64,000 nucleotides of DNA, from the NCBI RefSeq assembly GCF_001811425.1, contig NZ_KV804738.1:18817-82816 (forward strand). Direction: 5' to 3'. The position numbers and the translations under genes are program-made. The notes beneath the pieces were generated by a model, which worked only from the letters and a program-made list of their open reading frames with translations, did not search any database and was not told the DNA's origin. Every line of letters begins with the position of its first letter. Position 1 is the first letter of the stretch. This stretch comes from Peptoniphilus_A sp001811425. Its GTDB lineage: Bacteria > Bacillota > Clostridia > Tissierellales > Peptoniphilaceae. Shown piece by piece: positions 26,968-35,099 of the stretch.

Positions 26968-27508
26968 TGTCTATAGTTTTAATAAAATAAGAGACGATGA
27001 ACTTTTTGAATTAAAAATCTTATTGGATATTGGTTCTGTAGTAGGTAATAAAGAGATAGAATTGTTATTTTTAATTTACGAAGAAATATTAAAGGACCGA
27101 TTAAAAAAATTGCTAAAACATATAGATTTGAATACTATAAATTGCTTTATAAATTTTAATATAAAGGCAATAATGATAGGAAATATTTTTACTGAAATTA
27201 ATATATGTTCTGATATAGATTTGTCCTCCATAATATTAGAAAAAGCAAATTCACTCATCTATGATGAAGCGGGAATTCGGGAATTCGATAAAGGATTAAA
27301 CAATATAAGGGATTTTCTTAAGATGGATTTATCTGATACTTACTATTTGTTTAACTCATGTTCGTTATTTTATAAGTATGGATTAATTCCGATAAATCAC
27401 ATAAATAAAGAAAAATTTGTTTTGCGTCTTGAAAATATCACTATAGAGTCCTACAATTTATTTCAGTCTCAATACATAAAAAACGCAAAGATAATTATTA
27501 TTTCATAG
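26954..27508 (+). CDS. M16-like second half (non-catalytic)
   Basis: A 184-residue protein starting at GTG 26954, 14 nt inside the previous gene. It lacks HxxEH and has the helix-strand pattern expected of the C-terminal M16 domain. The N-terminal segment DELFELKILLDIGSVVGN resembles the start of the second M16 repeat. It probably forms a heterodimer with the catalytic half, as in split M16 peptidases. Low-complexity Asn/Ile codon usage is shared with its neighbours. Confidence 0.65.
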   Translation: MENIDVYSFNKIRDDELFELKILLDIGSVVGNKEIELLFLIYEEILKDRLKKLLKHIDLNTINCFINFNIKAIMIGNIFTEINICSDIDLSSIILEKANSLIYDEAGIREFDKGLNNIRDFLKMDLSDTYYLFNSCSLFYKYGLIPINHINKEKFVLRLENITIESYNLFQSQYIKNAKIIIIS

Positions 27509-27528
27509 TAGACTTTGGGGGATATATT

Positions 27529-29346
27529 ATGAAGATGTATAAAAAAATCATTTTTATTATTAGGTATGTATACTTAAGTATTGGCCTTATGTATAAGGCG
27601 AGTAAAATCAGATTTTTGATTATACTAGTGAGTAGTATATTTTTGGGAATACTAAATTCTACTATAGTTATTGCTTATAAATATCTTATAGATGGGATTT
27701 CATTTTATATCAAACACTTTACTATTGATACGTACATATTTGTAAGAGCAGTTTGTGTATATTCAATGGTAAAGTTATTAATACGTGTTATTACGCAAAT
27801 AAATGATTATTATAGTTTTCAATACTTTAATGAGCTAGATAAATTTTTTACTATAAATATAAGTAAAAAGATTAGCAGATTAAAGATGGAGAGTTTTGAT
27901 AATTCGAAGACTTATAATTTAATACAAATGGTATACAAAGACTCTACTTCTAAAAATAAAATGATGTTAGATATAGTTATGGATATGATACGAAATCTTA
28001 TTACAATGGTCAGTGTATCGTATATAATAATTAAGTTTAGTATGTTATGTTTTTTTGTTTGTATAGTTAGTTCAATTCTTAATATTATAAATGAATTTGA
28101 TGCTTTAGAAAAACTATATAATGAATATAATAAACAAATAGAAAGTATTAGATATATTGAAATTTTAAAGTCTATTTTAACAAAGTATAATTGGATTGTC
28201 GAAACAAAAGTTTACAGTTCTGTCAAAATACTAATAGGTAAAATGACAATAATATATGACAATAATTTAAAGAATAATAAATCTATAAAATCAAAATATT
28301 TTAAGCGATCAATATGTATTTCAGTATTAGAAGAGATAACAAATACTGTGAATATAATTTTGATAATATTAAGATGTTCTAAACTTAAAATAAGTATTGG
28401 GTCAGCAATAATGTATTTTCAAACCATGGAATTAGTTAGGCAATCACTTACAAATTTATTTAGTTCAGTGGAGAGTTCATATGAGAGTTGTTTATATATT
28501 GAAAAGTATTTTGATTTAATGAATTTAAAAGAAAGTAATGAAGGAACTGTTAATTTGAATAGAAAAGTAGAACAAATCACTTTTGAAAATGTTAGTTTTC
28601 GATATCCAAACAGTAATAAATTTGCTTTGAAAAATTTTAATTATACTTTTAAAATAGGGAAAAATTATGGAATAATTGGTTTGAATGGATCAGGAAAAAC
28701 AACTTTAACAAAATTAATTTTAGGTATGTATGACCCAACGGAAGGAGAAATTAAAGTCGATGGAGTATTAATTAATAATGTAAATAAAAATAACTATTAT
28801 AAATATTTTGATACAGTACATCAAGATTTTATAAAGTATCCATTTTCGTTAAGAGAAAATATAAGTATTGGAAGCTCGCATTCAGGAGAATATGAATTAA
28901 TTTCTGATAATGGTATAAATGAGATCCTCTCGCAAATTAATATTTATAATAATGAAAAAGATAAACTGAACTTTGACTATGATAATGTACTTGATAAGAG
29001 TGTAGCTGGAGGGATTGAATTATCTGGAGGAGAATGGCAAAAAGTGGCTATAGCACGAGCCTTGTACAACAGATCTGAAATTCTGCTTCTGGATGAGCCA
29101 ACATCATCTATAGATTCATTAACTGAAGAAAATATTTTTAATCTGATAAATAAAAATAATGGTGAAATAATGAATATTATAATATCGCATAGGTTGAGAA
29201 ATCTTGTAAAAGTTGATGAAATAATATTGCTTGATCATGGTGTGATGGTTGCTAGTGGTTCTCATCAGACGCTTTTAAAGAATGAACTGTATAAAAAACT
29301 TTATAATAGTCAGGATTATAACATCTTAAACGACATAAAAAATTGA
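27529..29346 (+). CDS. ABC exporter (fused permease-ATPase)
   Basis: A 605-residue half-exporter. The N-terminal about 330 residues hold five to six membrane segments, and the C-terminal ATPase has Walker A GLNGSGKTTLTK (about 384-395), signature LSGGEWQKVAIARAL (about 498) and Walker B LLLDEPTSSID (about 522). No C39 peptidase domain is present, in line with leader removal by the M16 pair. Start ATG 27529 behind GGGGG. It likely secretes the modified peptide and works as a homodimer. Confidence 0.92.
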   Translation: MKMYKKIIFIIRYVYLSIGLMYKASKIRFLIILVSSIFLGILNSTIVIAYKYLIDGISFYIKHFTIDTYIFVRAVCVYSMVKLLIRVITQINDYYSFQYFNELDKFFTINISKKISRLKMESFDNSKTYNLIQMVYKDSTSKNKMMLDIVMDMIRNLITMVSVSYIIIKFSMLCFFVCIVSSILNIINEFDALEKLYNEYNKQIESIRYIEILKSILTKYNWIVETKVYSSVKILIGKMTIIYDNNLKNNKSIKSKYFKRSICISVLEEITNTVNIILIILRCSKLKISIGSAIMYFQTMELVRQSLTNLFSSVESSYESCLYIEKYFDLMNLKESNEGTVNLNRKVEQITFENVSFRYPNSNKFALKNFNYTFKIGKNYGIIGLNGSGKTTLTKLILGMYDPTEGEIKVDGVLINNVNKNNYYKYFDTVHQDFIKYPFSLRENISIGSSHSGEYELISDNGINEILSQINIYNNEKDKLNFDYDNVLDKSVAGGIELSGGEWQKVAIARALYNRSEILLLDEPTSSIDSLTEENIFNLINKNNGEIMNIIISHRLRNLVKVDEIILLDHGVMVASGSHQTLLKNELYKKLYNSQDYNILNDIKN

Positions 29347-29392
29347 CCAAAACATTCAGAAAACTGAGATTCCATTCAAGTGAATATTTCAA

Positions 29393-29652
29393 ATGAAAAA
29401 TAAAATATTTACAATTTCACTTATAACAATACTAGCGTGTAGTCCGATCTTTTTTGTAGGTAAATATCAATTATATGGATTTTTAGTGGAATTAAATTAT
29501 ATTGATAGTATATTTTATTATTTCCATTAGCGTGGAATATATTTTTTATTTATTATTTTTTCGATGGTAAACCTTCCAGTTACATAAGTATAATTTTCTT
29601 TTTCATAGGGGTTCTAGCATCTCTATATTTAAAAAAGGCATTAAAAAAATGA
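29393..29652 (+). pseudogene. Frameshifted small membrane protein, immunity candidate
   Basis: ATG 29393 opens a 45-residue frame (hydrophobic, with a lipobox-like ILACSP) ending at TAG 29530. The overlapping +1 frame continues smoothly as LLFPLAWNIFFIYYFFDGK and ends after LKKALKK at TGA 29652. Read together they give about 86 residues with three hydrophobic segments, a size typical of bacteriocin immunity proteins. A one-base loss around 29500-29525 explains the break. It sits at the end of the peptide operon before a strong terminator. Function is inferred from position only. Confidence 0.55.
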
Positions 29653-29710
29653 TATAAACCTATTATTTGATAGTGACAAATTAACAAATAAAAATGTAAT
29701 TAGCTATTTA

Positions 29711-29753
29711 GACCTATTAGTATTTCAATTGAAATACTAATAGGTCTTTTTTG
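29711..29753 (+). terminator. Strong terminator of the RiPP operon
   Basis: A perfect 18-bp self-complementary stem (29711-29746) followed by TTTTTTGTTT. It marks the end of the peptide cluster and the boundary to the recombinase module. Confidence 0.85.
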
Positions 29754-29887
29754 TTTATTCAAGAATTTCGATATTCATGAAAATTCATTACTCAAAACTA
29801 ATCCATTTGTCCTAAGGAATATAGAGGAAAGAAAATTAGGGTTAAAAATAGCCTTAATTTCTTTGCCTGTGATATAGGAGGTGGAGT

Positions 29888-30097
29888 ATGAGAGTAAAGA
29901 AGCTTGAATGTGAAAAAGAAGTTGTAAAGACTGAATATACTGAAAGGGATTTAAAGGCAGAGCTTAATTTCTATCTATCAGATAAGTTCATCCAAGACCT
30001 CTTTCTTTTAGATGAAATTAGCCTTGAAGAATATAGGAAAATTAGGAGAGAGAACATTAAAAAATTCAGACCTATTCTTTCAGAATTATTGCTATAA
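29888..30097 (+). CDS. Small conserved protein before the recombinases
   Basis: A 69-residue protein (ATG behind ATAGGAGGTGG) with a C-terminal SHOCT-like pattern (LFLLDEISLEEYRKIRRENIKKF). Genes of this kind commonly precede the triple serine recombinases of clostridial elements. It may help recombination directionality or DNA binding, but that is unproven. A promoter with the TGTACGGGAATAT core follows immediately. Confidence 0.65.
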   Translation: MRVKKLECEKEVVKTEYTERDLKAELNFYLSDKFIQDLFLLDEISLEEYRKIRRENIKKFRPILSELLL

Positions 30098-30100
30098 GAC

Positions 30101-30129
30101 TTGATATATAGTCATTTGTACGGGAATAT
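30101..30129 (+). promoter_or_regulatory. Recombinase promoter with shared TGTACGGGAATAT core (copy 3)
   Basis: TTGATA (30101-30106), 17-nt spacer, GAATAT (30124-30129). It shares the TTGTACGGGAATAT core (30116-30129) with the promoters at 3565 and 4023, but the right arm GTACAA is missing. The shared core suggests co-regulation across both ends of the element. Confidence 0.55.
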
Positions 30130-30156
30130 AGCACTAAGAGAAAGAGAGGTGAGACG

Positions 30157-31719
30157 ATGAAAAAGATAACAAAAATAGAAGCAAATCAAAAAGAAGAATC
30201 TACATTAAGAGTTGCTGCCTATGCAAGAGTATCTACAGACGAGGAAGCTCAACTGGTGAGTCTTAAAACACAAAAGGCACACTACGAAAAGATGATAGCA
30301 GAGAACAATTCATATACTTTTGCAGGCCTATACTTTGACGAAGGCATCACTGGAACAAAGAAAGAATGTAGAGACGGTCTTCTAAAAATGCTAAAAGACT
30401 GTGAAGACGGAAAAATAGATTTTATCCTAACCAAATCAATCTCAAGGCTTGCAAGAAACACGACAGATTGTTTGGAAATCGTAAGGAGACTTCTCGATTT
30501 AAACATTGGTATCTATTTTGAAAAAGAAAACATTGATACAAGAACCATGGAAAGCGAGTTGATGTTATCCATACTTTCATCCCTTGCAGAAAGTGAGTCC
30601 AGGTCGATATCAGAAAATAACAAATGGTCCATAAAGAAAAGATTTCAAAATGGAACCTTTATCATATCAAGTCCACCCTATGGCTATGAGAATATAGACG
30701 GAAAGATGGTAGTGAATGAAGAAGAAGGAAAAATCATAAAAGAAATATTTGAACAGTATCTTTCAGGTAAGGGAACACATAAAATTGCAGAAGACTTAAA
30801 TAAAAGAAAGATTAAAGGACAAAAAGGAGCAAAATGGCATGGATCGACTATAAACGGAATCTTAAAAAATGAAAAATATATAGGCGATGTCATCTACCAA
30901 AAGACCTATACAGATGAAAATTATAATAGACACAAGAATAAGGGAGAAGAAGACCAGTATAAGATAATAGACAACCATGAAGCCATTGTAAGTAGAGAGG
31001 ACTTTGAGAAAGTTCAAGACCTAATAAGGATAAGGGCTATAGCAAAAGGAAATGGAGAAAACACTAAAAGATACCAAAATAGATATAGCCTATCGGGGAA
31101 AATAAAGTGTGGCGAGTGTGGTTCAAGCTTTAAAAGAAGACATCACTATAATGGCAAAGAAAAATATATAGCTTGGACTTGCAGTGAACACCTTAAAGAT
31201 ATTAATAAATGTTATATGAAGTTTATTAAAGACAAGGACATAAAACTGGCATTTGCGACTTTAGTAAACAAGCTAGTCTTTGGAAAAGATAGTATCCTTA
31301 CACCACTCTTAGAATCCTTAAAGAGAGTGGACAGCAAGGAAGAAGTCGAGAAGATAAATGGAATTGAAGAAAGACTAGAAAAACTAAAGGAAAGAAAAGA
31401 GGTTCTAAGCAAACTAATAACTTCGGGAGTTTTAGATGCAAGTGTTTACGCAAAAGAAAGCAGTGAAATTTCTAGTGAAGAAAGTTATCTACTCAGGGAA
31501 AAGGAAAGAATTAAAAAAGCCATCCTTGGAAATGATGAAGAAATAAGAGAACTTGAAAAATTAATAGGAATCTTAGGAAAAAGTGAAATGATAGATCACT
31601 TTGAAGATGACTTGTTTGAAGAAATCATTGACCACATTCAAGTTGTTAATAGAGAGACCCTTGATTTTCATTTAAAGTGTGGACTTGTACTTAGAGAGGA
31701 AGTGAAAAATAATGTCTAG
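30157..31719 (+). CDS. Large serine recombinase 1
   Basis: A 520-residue site-specific recombinase. The N-terminal resolvase domain has YARVSTDEE with catalytic Ser26, and a downstream SRLARNT Arg motif. It continues with a Recombinase domain, a zinc ribbon (CGECG ... CSEH ... C) near residues 325-350 and a C-terminal coiled coil. Phage-type large serine integrases of this form insert and excise elements without host factors. The ATG follows AGAGAGGTGAGACG. Overlaps the next gene by 8 nt. Confidence 0.93.
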   Translation: MKKITKIEANQKEESTLRVAAYARVSTDEEAQLVSLKTQKAHYEKMIAENNSYTFAGLYFDEGITGTKKECRDGLLKMLKDCEDGKIDFILTKSISRLARNTTDCLEIVRRLLDLNIGIYFEKENIDTRTMESELMLSILSSLAESESRSISENNKWSIKKRFQNGTFIISSPPYGYENIDGKMVVNEEEGKIIKEIFEQYLSGKGTHKIAEDLNKRKIKGQKGAKWHGSTINGILKNEKYIGDVIYQKTYTDENYNRHKNKGEEDQYKIIDNHEAIVSREDFEKVQDLIRIRAIAKGNGENTKRYQNRYSLSGKIKCGECGSSFKRRHHYNGKEKYIAWTCSEHLKDINKCYMKFIKDKDIKLAFATLVNKLVFGKDSILTPLLESLKRVDSKEEVEKINGIEERLEKLKERKEVLSKLITSGVLDASVYAKESSEISSEESYLLREKERIKKAILGNDEEIRELEKLIGILGKSEMIDHFEDDLFEEIIDHIQVVNRETLDFHLKCGLVLREEVKNNV

Positions 31720-32128
31720 GTTATGTTATGGCTATACCATAAGAGACGGAAGATTAGAAATTCAAGAAAAAGAAGCGGAGAATATAAGAAAAATCTTTAA
31801 AAACTACCTTGCTGGCAATGCCCTTATAAAGTCAGCAGACCTTGCAGGCGTGAAGAAAAACAGCTCCAGTGTAAAAAGAATCCTTACCAATAAAAAGTAT
31901 TTAGGAAATGAAATCTATCCCAAGATAATAGATAGAGAAAGCTTTGAAAAAGCAGGTCAAATGTTAAAAGAAAGGGCAGTGGCCATGGGACGAGTTTGGG
32001 AAAAGGAAGAAGAGATCATTAGAGTTCCATGCAAGTTTAGATACAAAAGTGAAGAAGTTCTACCACTAGATCCCTTTGAACGAGCGAGTTATAAGTATAG
32101 GTTAATCAAGGTGATAGATGATGAATAG
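31712..32128 (+). CDS. Recombinase-family protein lacking the catalytic domain
   Basis: A 138-residue protein (SRLCYGYTIRDGRLEIQEKEAENIRKIF) matching only the Recombinase domain segment. It has no resolvase Ser motif, no zinc ribbon and no coiled coil. Such a small middle gene recurs between two large recombinases in clostridial elements and may act as an accessory or directionality factor (inference). It overlaps both neighbours. Confidence 0.82.
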   Translation: MSRLCYGYTIRDGRLEIQEKEAENIRKIFKNYLAGNALIKSADLAGVKKNSSSVKRILTNKKYLGNEIYPKIIDRESFEKAGQMLKERAVAMGRVWEKEEEIIRVPCKFRYKSEEVLPLDPFERASYKYRLIKVIDDE

Positions 32129-33683
32129 CAAGGTCATAGTAATACCAGCGAAGAAGAAAAAAGGAAATTCCATCAAGGAATCAGAAAAGAAGAAACTGAG
32201 AGTGGCAGCTTATGCGAGGGTATCAACAGATAGCGATGAACAAGCAACTTCTTATGACACTCAAGTAGACCACTACACAAATTATATAAAGAAAAATCCA
32301 GATTGGGAATTTGCGGGAGTTTTTTCTGATGAAGGAATCAGTGGAACATATACCAAGAAAAGAGCTGGCTTTAATAAAATGATTGAAGAAGCCATGGAAG
32401 GAAATATCGACTACATCATTACAAAGTCCATATCGAGATTTGCCAGAAACACACTAGACTGTTTAAAGTATATTCGTAAACTAAAAGAAAACAACATCCC
32501 AGTCTATTTTGAAAAAGAAAACATCAACACCATGGACGCCAAGGGAGAAGTCCTCCTTACCATTATGGCATCTCTTGCTCAACAGGAAAGTCAGTCCTTA
32601 TCTCAAAATGTAAAGTTAGGCGTTCAATATAGGTTTCAACAAGGTCAAGTCCAAGTAAACCATAATAGGTTTTTAGGCTATACAAAAGACGAAGAAGGAA
32701 AACTTGTCATTGTTCCTGAAGAAGCAAAAATTATAAAAAGGATCTACAGAGAATATTTAGAAGGAGCAAGCCTACGAGATATTAAGGAAGGGCTAGAGAA
32801 AGATAAGATAATAAATGGAGCAGGAAATAAGAAATGGCATGTATCGAACCTCAATCAAATATTAACTAATGAGAAATACATGGGGGATGCCCTCTTACAA
32901 AAGACTTATACAGTGGATTTCCTGAATAAGAAGAGAGTAAAAAATGATGGAATTGCACCTCAATATTATGTAGAAAATAGCCATGAAGCCATCATACCAA
33001 AAGAAATCTTCATGCGAGTCCAAGAAGAAATGGATAGACGAGCTAATATGGTAAGTGGCAAAGGAAAAAGAAGAATTTATTCCAGCAAATATGCCCTTTC
33101 AAGTATTGTCTACTGCTCAAAATGCGGCGATATTTACAGGAGAATAGCATGGAATAACAGAGGGAAAAAGTACACCGTTTGGAGGTGCTGCACAAGAGTA
33201 ACCCATGGACCAGATGCCTGCCATGCGAGAACTATTAAAGAAGACGACCTACAAGAAGCAGTCGTAGAAGCAATCAATCAACTTATAGCTGAAAGCACAG
33301 AATTAAAAGAAATAATAAAAGAGAATGTAGAAAAAGCCATCATAGGTGATAGAAGTAGTGGAATAGAAGAAATAGACAAAGAAATGCTGAAGGTTCAAGA
33401 AGAACTTTTAAAAGTAGCTAATGCCAAAAAAGACTACACAGACCTTGCAAAAAGGGTGGAAGAGTTAAGAAATGAAAAAGATAAGATACTACTAAATATG
33501 GCAGAAGAGAAGAACGAACTAAGCAGACTAAAGGAATTAGAAGAGTTTTTAGATAATCAAGAATTAGAAATAGAAAGCTATGATTAAGAATTGGTAAGAA
33601 AACTTATAGAGAAGATTATAGTTTATGATGAAAGTCTTAAAGTGATATTCAAATCAGGACTTGAAGTTGAAATAGAAAATTGA
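32118..33683 (+). pseudogene. Large serine recombinase 2, truncated by an in-frame stop
   Basis: Resolvase domain with YARVSTDSDEQ (Ser near residue 36), Arg motif SISRFARNT, Recombinase domain, zinc ribbon (CSKCG ... CCTR ... CH) and coiled coil. The frame ends at TAA 33585-33587 after about 489 residues, but the same frame then continues with ELVRKLIEKIIVYDESLK to a second stop at 33683, a normal C-terminal tail of these enzymes. A single GAA-to-TAA change would explain it. The missing 31 residues lie outside the catalytic domain, so activity may be partly kept. Confidence 0.85.
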
Positions 33684-33720
33684 CAGGTATTAAAAGTAAA
33701 TATACAATAAAAATAACAGT

Positions 33721-33764
33721 ACCCGACACGCCTCTTAGTATAATGCGGACCAAGTCGGGTCTTT
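33721..33764 (+). terminator. Terminator-like hairpin after the recombinases
   Basis: ACCCGAC (33721-33727) pairs with GTCGGGT (33754-33760) across a 26-nt loop and is followed by CTTTT. It could instead belong to the attachment region, since element ends usually lie just past the recombinase. I found no clear direct repeat with the left side. Confidence 0.4.
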
Positions 33765-33850
33765 TGATTTTACTTAATAGACTTAATATAATTGGTATAA
33801 TCTTATCATAAGCAATTGAGGATAATCGTAATTAAATAAAAAATAAGTAG

Positions 33851-34807
33851 CTAGGTTAATAACCACTTATTAGAAAATCCTGAAATTTCAAATATATCAT
33901 CAATTGAGATGCTGGTAAATTTGCCCTCATATTTATTTTTGATGGAGCTAATTGATGAGATTAAAGACTGGTATTCTTTTTCGGGAATAACTAGTTTAAG
34001 GACCAGTATTAAATCGTGTAAATTTTTTCCAGTATAATTCTCATCAAAAAACTTTTCAAATATAGCGGTTTGACCAGCTTTATTCAATGAGAAAGAATAC
34101 ATGACTTCATCATGGGCACAAACATTTCTGAAAAAATTACAGATTTTAATTATGTCTATAAGTTCAGTTTTACTAATTTTTTCTTTAGAATGGTAACTAT
34201 CTTTATATCTTTCACCAAAATCTCTAGCAATTTTATTTTGAAGAGATTCATCTAGGGAATTATAAAAATAAGATATATTTCCTAAAGTAAGGAAATTTAC
34301 AAGAACCCAAAGAGGGATGTGGTCATGCTTTTTTATATAATGCTTAATAGGTTTCTTGCCATTTGAATTTTTATTTTCTCTACTTATGGCATTGGATAAT
34401 GTCCCTATATTTTTCAAAACATAATTTAGCTGATGCTTTGATGCAGAATAATTTTCAATTTGTAAGTAAGGATATAGTCCATCTCTGTATAAGTCTGAAA
34501 AATGATAAGCACAGGATGTTTTTAGAAGTTTCTCAAAACGGAGTAGAGAAGAAAAAATAACTTCTTTTAATTCACGATCCATTTCATGAAGGGCATAAAT
34601 TTCTTCAAAACTACTACCAGCTTTATATACATCTTCTACCTCATTAGAAGATTTATTGTCTAAAAATGGAGTTTTATAGCCATTGATAAGGTTATAATAA
34701 TTAACTTGTGATAAAATGATCTTAGCATATTCTGGATTATTAATGTCTAAACCTCTATTTGAGAGTATTTCAATTTGTTCATCATAAGTTTTAAACGGTT
34801 TACTCAT
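33851..34807 (-). CDS. Abi_2 (AbiD/AbiF-like) abortive infection protein
   Basis: A 318-residue protein of the Abi_2 family (KPFKTYDEQIEILSNRGL at the N-terminus). The RNVCAHDEVMY segment near residue 230 gives the RxxxxH HEPN-type RNase signature. ATG 34807 follows GAGGTG. Upstream is a short leader with its own terminator (34821-34860). Family members abort phage infection, and AbiF-type proteins have been linked to small RNA antitoxins and to the ancestry of Cas13 (recalled, not checked). It lies beside a restriction-type operon on the opposite strand. Confidence 0.88.
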   Translation of the reverse strand: MSKPFKTYDEQIEILSNRGLDINNPEYAKIILSQVNYYNLINGYKTPFLDNKSSNEVEDVYKAGSSFEEIYALHEMDRELKEVIFSSLLRFEKLLKTSCAYHFSDLYRDGLYPYLQIENYSASKHQLNYVLKNIGTLSNAISRENKNSNGKKPIKHYIKKHDHIPLWVLVNFLTLGNISYFYNSLDESLQNKIARDFGERYKDSYHSKEKISKTELIDIIKICNFFRNVCAHDEVMYSFSLNKAGQTAIFEKFFDENYTGKNLHDLILVLKLVIPEKEYQSLISSISSIKNKYEGKFTSISIDDIFEISGFSNKWLLT

Positions 34808-34820
34808 ATACACACCTCAT

Positions 34821-34860
34821 AAAAAAACGCCCCGCCACGTATGGCAAGGGCTTGTTCCTT
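34821..34860 (-). ncRNA. Short terminated leader RNA of the Abi_2 gene (putative antitoxin RNA)
   Basis: A transcript starting near 34860 would run about 40 nt and reach a GC-rich hairpin (34829-34851: GCCC/GGGC and TGCCA/TGGC-type pairing with a small internal loop) followed by seven U on the minus strand, a complete terminator placed before the ribosome site. Most transcripts should therefore stop as a small RNA, with a fraction reading into the Abi gene. That is the architecture of a small RNA controlling its toxin. Confidence 0.55.
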
Positions 34861-34866
34861 AAGTAA

Positions 34867-34894
34867 ATTATAGCAGAATTATACTTAAAGTCAA
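34867..34894 (-). promoter_or_regulatory. Promoter of the Abi_2 leader RNA and gene
   Basis: On the minus strand TTGACT (34894-34889), 16-nt spacer, TATAAT (34872-34867). A near-consensus strong promoter, much stronger than expected for a toxin gene unless most transcripts terminate at the leader hairpin. Confidence 0.7.
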
Positions 34895-35099
34895 GGATTG
34901 TAAGAAATAATTTTTAGATATGTTCCCATATACGAGGCTTCCCTAAAAAATTACAATTTTATCCATACTGACCACTCAAGCCACGCAGAATGTATAAGTT
35001 TAATTTCAAAAACAAATTAAGTGGCTGTAAAAAATTAATAAGGATATTTAAAAACATGATAGAATTATAGCGATGATATGAAAGGATAGGTATAGTATT

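Noticed and set aside
33684..33850. Attachment site (attR) by direct repeat with the left side
   Set aside because: I could not find a convincing matching repeat near 60-190, and the left end may lie outside the window.
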